Below are positions 13,442 through 16,227 of a stretch of DNA of 16,227 nt, one piece after another (the first letter of the stretch is position 1; every line of letters starts with the position of its first letter). The position numbers were made by a program, and so were the translations under genes. The notes beneath the pieces are model-generated. The model saw only the letters and a list, made by a program, of their open reading frames with translations. It was not told the origin of the DNA and did not search any database. Source of the DNA: an uncultured Blautia sp. (GTDB lineage: Bacteria > Bacillota > Clostridia > Lachnospirales > Lachnospiraceae); contig CAKRKL010000033.1 in NCBI GenBank assembly GCA_934358405.1, forward strand, positions 1 through 16,227, given 5' to 3'.

Positions 13442-13467
13442 CATGCCGCCGGGGCATGGCCTCCTTT
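13442..13467 (-). promoter_or_regulatory. Ribosome binding site with intervening hairpin before the metal ATPase
   Basis: AAAGGAGG (13467-13460) is followed by a hairpin CATGCC-CCGGC-GGCATG (13458-13442), then nine nt and ATG at 13432. The ATG at 13444 is buried in the stem, 15 nt from the ribosome binding site. Removing the hairpin gives normal spacing to the later ATG. Confidence 0.5.
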
Positions 13468-13518
13468 GATTATTGAAAATTTAGGATTATTTCTGGCCAA
13501 AGCTGCCAGTTTATAGGA

Positions 13519-13540
13519 TCGCGGTGATGCATTACCGCGA
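13519..13540. repeat. 22-bp palindrome in the HMA-ATPase intergenic gap
   Basis: TCGCGGT and ACCGCGA flank an 8-nt centre that is itself nearly self-complementary (GATGCATT). It can be an RNA hairpin in the leader of the ATPase or a DNA-binding site; nothing in the window decides. Confidence 0.5.
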
Positions 13541-13552
13541 GATTCATTTTGG

Positions 13553-13582
13553 AAAAACCGGACAGCTCACGACTCTGTCCGG
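13553..13582 (-). terminator. Internal terminator between the HMA protein gene and the ATPase gene
   Basis: Reading the minus strand, CCGGACAG (13582-13575) pairs with CTGTCCGG (13565-13558) around a 9-nt loop and is followed by TTTTT (13557-13553). It would end part of the transcripts after the small protein, giving more HMA protein than ATPase. Another hairpin, GAGCATG/CATGCTC (13594-13630), precedes it. Confidence 0.65.
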
Positions 13583-13657
13583 CGGTTGCTTCAGAGCATG
13601 TGGACCTCCCCAAACCTTCTGGGCATGCTCCGGGCGATTCTGCGTTTCTTTTTCTTC

Positions 13658-13876
13658 TTATAAGAAGATCTCGCAGTCATCTTCTACTTTCTTGCAGTTC
13701 TTCAGGACTTCCTGCATAACAGCTTTCGGCTCCTGTCCATCTTCAAACTCAACGATCATTTTCAGAGTCATGAAGTTCACAGTTGCATTCTTAACACCAG
13801 CTGTGTTCTTAGCAGCTTCCTCCATCTTGTTCGCACAGTTTGCACAGTCAACATCGATTTTGTAAGTTTTTTTCAT
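13658..13876 (-). CDS. Small heavy-metal-associated (HMA) domain protein
   Basis: A 72-residue protein made of one ferredoxin-like HMA domain with the metal motif DCANC (C11, C14). An Asp before the first Cys is typical of HMA domains of Zn/Cd ATPases such as ZntA, whereas CopZ-type copper chaperones usually have MxCxxC. Two more Cys are near the end (C61, C68). It probably binds the metal in the cytoplasm and passes it to the ATPase encoded 225 nt downstream, which lacks this domain. The ATG at 13876 follows AGGAG at 9 nt; upstream in-frame starts lie in the operator region. It is the first gene of the operon. Confidence 0.9.
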   Translation of the reverse strand: MKKTYKIDVDCANCANKMEEAAKNTAGVKNATVNFMTLKMIVEFEDGQEPKAVMQEVLKNCKKVEDDCEIFL

Positions 13877-13911
13877 GGTAGTGATCTCCTTTTTGAAAAT
13901 GTTCTTTCTTT

Positions 13912-13933
13912 CATATGAACAACTATTCATATG
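13912..13933. promoter_or_regulatory. ArsR/SmtB-type operator of the metal resistance operon
   Basis: CATATGAA, six bases (CAACTA), TTCATATG: a perfect 8-bp inverted repeat matching the TGAAC-N-TTCA core known for SmtB/CzrA/CadC-class operators. It lies at and just downstream of the expected transcription start, so a bound repressor would block the promoter. Confidence 0.85.
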
Positions 13934-13942
13934 TTTGTTTTT

Positions 13943-13970
13943 ATTATAGCATGGTTTATTTTGCTGTCAA
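13943..13970 (-). promoter_or_regulatory. Promoter of the Zn/Cd resistance operon
   Basis: Perfect consensus boxes: TTGACA (13965-13970), a 16-nt spacer, and TATAAT (13943-13948). Such a strong promoter next to an ArsR-type operator fits a tightly repressed, metal-induced operon. Confidence 0.85.
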
Positions 13971-14047
13971 TAGTTTTCTAGGGAAAAACATAAATTTTTC
14001 TTAACTTTTTTCCCTGTTTTGCTCTGTTCAATCGGGGAATTTTCATG

Positions 14048-14053
14048 TATAAT
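14048..14053 (+). promoter_or_regulatory. Possible -10 box of the COG2426 gene
   Basis: TATAAT at 14048-14053 is perfect, but the best -35 at 17-nt spacing is TGTTCA, which is poor. The gene begins about 75 nt downstream. Confidence 0.4.
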
Positions 14054-14128
14054 AAATCAGATTGGTTGTTTTTCAGGGAAAGACAACGTATATTGGCATT
14101 GAATTGAATTTTAAGAGGAGATTTGCAC

Positions 14129-14605
14129 ATGAAAAGTTATCTGATTGTTTTTCTGATTTCTATGGTGCCGCTGATCGAGCTTAGAGGGGCTATTCCTTAT
14201 GCGGTGGCTTTTGGTATTCCGCTGACTCAGGCTTACATTATTGCAATTATCGGAAACATGATCCCGGTACCCTTTATTTATTTCTTTGCACGCAAGGTGC
14301 TGGAATGGGGAAAGGATAAGCCTGTGATCGGACGTTTCTTCACCTTCTGTCTGGAGAAGGGGGAAAAGGGCGGCAAGGCACTTCAGGCAAAGGCGGGCCG
14401 GGGACTGTTTCTGGCACTGCTTCTGTTCGTCGGAATCCCGCTTCCGGGTACAGGCGCCTGGACCGGAACTCTGGCTGCCAGCCTTCTGGATATGGATTTC
14501 AAGTCCAGCGTTCTTGCAGTTATGCTGGGGGTTCTGCTGGCTGGAATCATTATGGGAGCTGCAAGTGCTGGGCTGTTTGGGGCGCTGTTCGCGGTGTTCA
14601 GCTAA
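14129..14605 (+). CDS. COG2426/PF06695 small membrane protein (annotated 'small multidrug export protein')
   Basis: A 158-residue membrane protein with about four or five hydrophobic segments. The family motifs are PLIELRGAIPYA (14-25) near the N-terminus and GIPLPGTGAWTG (102-113) in the middle, the latter probably a re-entrant loop. The name 'multidrug export' comes from a database label with weak support. The E-x-R-G and G-x-P-x-PGTGAW pattern resembles the DedA/VTT fold, and a lipid or ion transport role is possible. The ATG at 14129 is chosen because AAGAGGAG ends 8 nt upstream; a TTG at 14123 is too close to it. It is monocistronic and ends at a bidirectional terminator. Confidence 0.85.
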   Translation: MKSYLIVFLISMVPLIELRGAIPYAVAFGIPLTQAYIIAIIGNMIPVPFIYFFARKVLEWGKDKPVIGRFFTFCLEKGEKGGKALQAKAGRGLFLALLLFVGIPLPGTGAWTGTLAASLLDMDFKSSVLAVMLGVLLAGIIMGAASAGLFGALFAVFS

Positions 14606-14637
14606 CTGCGGAAGCCGCATTTCGACGCAAAAAAAAG

Positions 14638-14684
14638 AAAGCATATGAATTTTATCCGTGGGGATAAGTTCATATGCTTTTTTT
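14638..14684. terminator. Bidirectional terminator between the COG2426 gene and the PAS protein gene
   Basis: AAAGCATATGAA (14638-14649) pairs with TTCATATGCTTT (14669-14680), and the stem continues inward through TTTATCC with GGATAAG. T runs lie on both sides (CTTTTTTT on the plus strand; A run 14630-14636 on the other). Confidence 0.9.
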
Positions 14685-14686
14685 CA

Positions 14687-15058
14687 TTAAAAATTGTAGA
14701 AAGGCTCTTCATCCCTTGTTCGATACTCGTGTTTTTCGTAGTAGCCGATGAGGGTTCCGTTTTCATCTCGAAGCGCAATCATGTATACGTCTTTCGCTTG
14801 CTTTTCATTATAGAAAGTGTGGATGCGGTTGTGTTCTTTGCTTTCGCCAAACCAGGCGATGACTTTCTCGATCATCTCCCTAGACTTTGGATTGTGGCAG
14901 TTCATAAGGCATTTCCCGATCAGCGCTTCGCCGCCCCATTTGTGATAGCTGGCGATGGCCTGAGGGTTCATGTAGATAATCTCATGATCCAGATTGCAGA
15001 TGACCACGGAGGCAGTGTCCTGATCAATGATGCTTTTGAAATAGGGTGTTAAATTCAT
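14687..15058 (-). CDS. Single PAS-domain protein
   Basis: A 123-residue soluble protein that is almost entirely one PAS domain: ASVVICNLDHEIIYMNPQAI (16-35), then IGKCLMNCHNPKSREMI, and a C-terminal beta sheet ending MIALRDENGTLIGYYEKHEY. No kinase, cyclase or DNA-binding output domain is attached, so it may sense a ligand, bind a partner, or be a small enzyme-like PAS protein. CHNP near residue 54 is a possible cofactor contact, but I cannot assign one. ATG follows AGGAG at about 10 nt. It stands alone between a terminator and a long inverted repeat. Confidence 0.85.
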   Translation of the reverse strand: MNLTPYFKSIIDQDTASVVICNLDHEIIYMNPQAIASYHKWGGEALIGKCLMNCHNPKSREMIEKVIAWFGESKEHNRIHTFYNEKQAKDVYMIALRDENGTLIGYYEKHEYRTRDEEPFYNF

Positions 15059-15080
15059 TTTGTTCGTTCTCCTGCTGTTA

Positions 15081-15142
15081 TAAATTTTAGTAACTATTCT
15101 GCGAGGCAGTATTGTGAAGGTACTGAACAGTTACAAATTTTA
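15081..15142. repeat. Long imperfect inverted repeat upstream of the PAS gene
   Basis: The arm ending GTAACTATTC (15081-15099) is complementary to the arm starting GAACAGTTAC (15125-15142), about 17 of 19 with one gap. The 25-nt centre has a smaller repeat AGTA/TACT. A weak promoter for the PAS gene (TTGTAA, 17 nt, AATACT) falls within it. It may be an operator or a mobile-element remnant. Confidence 0.5.
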
Positions 15143-15209
15143 TTTCTATATCGTACTGCATTTTTGTTCTTCTGTAAACTTTTTTATCAAACATCTGGCC
15201 AAAACTGCG

Positions 15210-15294
15210 TTAGAGCGTATCCCCAAAATCATTCCCGCAATCTCTCGCAAATTGTGACGCACATCTTGCAGAAAGCCTTTTGGGGACATACTCT
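15210..15294. repeat. 85-bp MITE-like element with terminal inverted repeats
   Basis: TTAGAGCGTATCCCCAAAA (15210-15228) and TTTTGGGGACATACTCTAA (15276-15294) are inverted copies matching at 16 of 19 positions. The interior has no ORF. It sits in the intergenic space between the PAS and pcp genes, which is usual for small non-autonomous elements. No clear target-site duplication was seen. Confidence 0.5.
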
Positions 15295-15323
15295 AAGCCA
15301 ACACATTTTCAGACAGATTTCGG

Positions 15324-15352
15324 TTCAAACTTCCCTCCATGTCTGTTATAAT
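15324..15352 (+). promoter_or_regulatory. Promoter of pcp
   Basis: TTCAAA (15324-15329), a 17-nt spacer, and TATAAT (15347-15352) preceded by TGT, an extended -10. The transcript would start about 37 nt before the pcp start codon. Confidence 0.65.
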
Positions 15353-15396
15353 ATTTTTTACACATCCCAACTACTATTACAGGAGGTTTTACTGCC

Positions 15397-15996
15397 ATGA
15401 AAATTCTGCTGACCGCATTTGACCCTTTCGGAGGGGAAACTGTCAATCCGGCGCAGGAAGCGCTGAAACAAATTCAGGCACCAGCCCCGGATATGGAACT
15501 TATTAAACTTGTTGTCCCTACCGTATTCGGAGCTTCCATCCAGGCGGTTCATGAAGCCATGGTGCTTCACCAGCCGGATGTTGTCCTTTGCATTGGACAG
15601 GCTGGAGGACGCACTGCCATCACTGTGGAACAGATTGCCATCAATCTCATGGATGCCGCCATCCCGGATAATCAGGGAAACCAACCACATGACGAGCCTG
15701 TATTTGCGGACGGCGCGGATGGGTATTTTTCCACGCTTCCTGTCAAGGATATGGTGGCTGCCATCCGTAACGCCGGAATTCCGGCTGCCATCTCTTATTC
15801 CGCAGGCACATTCGTGTGCAATCAGCTGATGTATGGCGTTTTGTATCACATTCATCATGAATTTCCCAATACCCGGGGCGGATTCGTCCATGTCCCTTAT
15901 ATTCCGGTTCAGACTTCCACTATGAACCGGCCGACACCAAGTATGGCACTTGAAGATCTTGTACGCGGGCTGGAGGCGGCGCTTCGCGTTTTATGA
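15397..15996 (+). CDS. pcp: Pyroglutamyl-peptidase I (pyrrolidone-carboxylate peptidase)
   Basis: This cytoplasmic cysteine peptidase (family C15) removes N-terminal pyroglutamate from peptides. The 199 residues are slightly shorter than the usual 205-215. The N-terminal LLTAFDPFGGETVNPA signature (4-19), GRTAITVEQIAIN (71-83) with catalytic E78, SAGTFVCNQLMY (135-146) with catalytic C141, and GGFVHVPYIP (161-170) with catalytic H165 are all intact, so the enzyme should be active. The ATG follows AGGAGG at about 10 nt. It is monocistronic with its own promoter. It converges on the aminotransferase gene with only 24 nt between stop codons and no visible terminator. Confidence 0.96.
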   Translation: MKILLTAFDPFGGETVNPAQEALKQIQAPAPDMELIKLVVPTVFGASIQAVHEAMVLHQPDVVLCIGQAGGRTAITVEQIAINLMDAAIPDNQGNQPHDEPVFADGADGYFSTLPVKDMVAAIRNAGIPAAISYSAGTFVCNQLMYGVLYHIHHEFPNTRGGFVHVPYIPVQTSTMNRPTPSMALEDLVRGLEAALRVL

Positions 15997-16020
15997 TGTT
16001 AGAATGTGTCTCAAAATCAT

Positions 16021-16227
16021 TTACTCCGCATTAAACACAAACTTATCCAGCCGCTCAAAGGCTTCCTTCACCCGTGACAGCGGCAGCGCCAGGTTCATGC
16101 GGATGCCGTACTCCCCGTGGAATGGTCTGCCGTCCTGCCACATCACGCCCACTTCCAGTCCGGCGCGCTCCAGCTCGTCCATATTTTTGCCATGGGCTTT
16201 GCACCACTTCTCACAATCCAGGAACAG
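16021..16227 (-). CDS. MalY/PatB-type pyridoxal-phosphate aminotransferase or C-S lyase, C-terminal end (partial)
   Basis: The last 68 codons of a gene running in from the right edge. The sequence LFLDCEKW...LERAGLEVGVMWQDG, then HGEYGIRMNLALPLSRVKEAFERL, is the C-terminal subdomain of MalY/PatB-like fold-type I PLP enzymes, where the arginine in GIRMNLA binds the substrate carboxylate. These enzymes cleave C-S bonds of cystathionine or cysteine conjugates, or act as aminotransferases. The active-site lysine would be outside the window. The stop TAA is at 16021-16023. Confidence 0.85.
   Translation of the reverse strand: MFLDCEKWCKAHGKNMDELERAGLEVGVMWQDGRPFHGEYGIRMNLALPLSRVKEAFERLDKFVFNAE

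Noticed and set aside
13445..13657. NiCo (czcD) riboswitch in the gap before the metal ATPase
   Set aside because: Hairpins are present, but I could not match the conserved junction sequence of that class; kept only as a structured gap.
14111..14644. 177-codon minus-strand ORF opposite the COG2426 gene
   Set aside because: Composition (Gln/Ser/His-rich) and lack of a start signal mark it as an antisense shadow.

Overview
The window reads as chromosome of a Gram-positive anaerobe of the Clostridia, most likely a Lachnospiraceae relative. This is an inference from moderate GC, AGGAG-type ribosome binding sites before nearly every gene, near-consensus TTGACA/TATAAT promoters, fused FeoA-FeoB, and two manganese (yybP-ykoY) riboswitches. 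No rRNA, tRNA, CRISPR array, intact insertion sequence or phage gene was found.

Left part (1-4185): the first seven codons of an unidentified minus-strand gene; a two-gene ABC exporter of the teichoic-acid/polysaccharide type (permease then ATPase); and larB-larC, which make the nickel-pincer nucleotide cofactor. LarC is one continuous protein with a long His/Asp tract and a pentapeptide repeat where LarC1 joins LarC2.

Middle (4186-11176): an MMPL/RND exporter, an FeoA-FeoB ferrous iron importer, and two convergent manganese-responsive units. One is mntP on the plus strand. The other is a YrbG-type cation/Ca2+ exchanger on the minus strand. Each sits behind its own yybP-ykoY riboswitch, and they share one bidirectional terminator. 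feoAB and the mntP riboswitch are transcribed divergently from promoters whose -35 boxes are the two ends of a single 30-bp inverted repeat.

Right part (11177-16227): a zinc/cadmium/lead resistance operon on the minus strand, consisting of a free-standing metal-binding HMA protein, a P1B-type ATPase that lacks its own HMA domain, and a CadC/SmtB-type repressor. A textbook ArsR/SmtB operator overlaps its start. Then follow a COG2426 small membrane protein, a single-PAS-domain protein, an 85-bp MITE-like element, pyroglutamyl peptidase (pcp), and the C-terminal end of a MalY/PatB-type aminotransferase cut by the window edge.

Taken together, about 12 kb is largely a metal-handling neighbourhood (Ni cofactor, Fe uptake, Mn efflux, Zn/Cd efflux). 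The most interesting parts are the paired riboswitches with different expression platforms, the shared Fe/Mn divergent control region, a coupled leader ORF before feoAB, and the unusual architecture of LarC.
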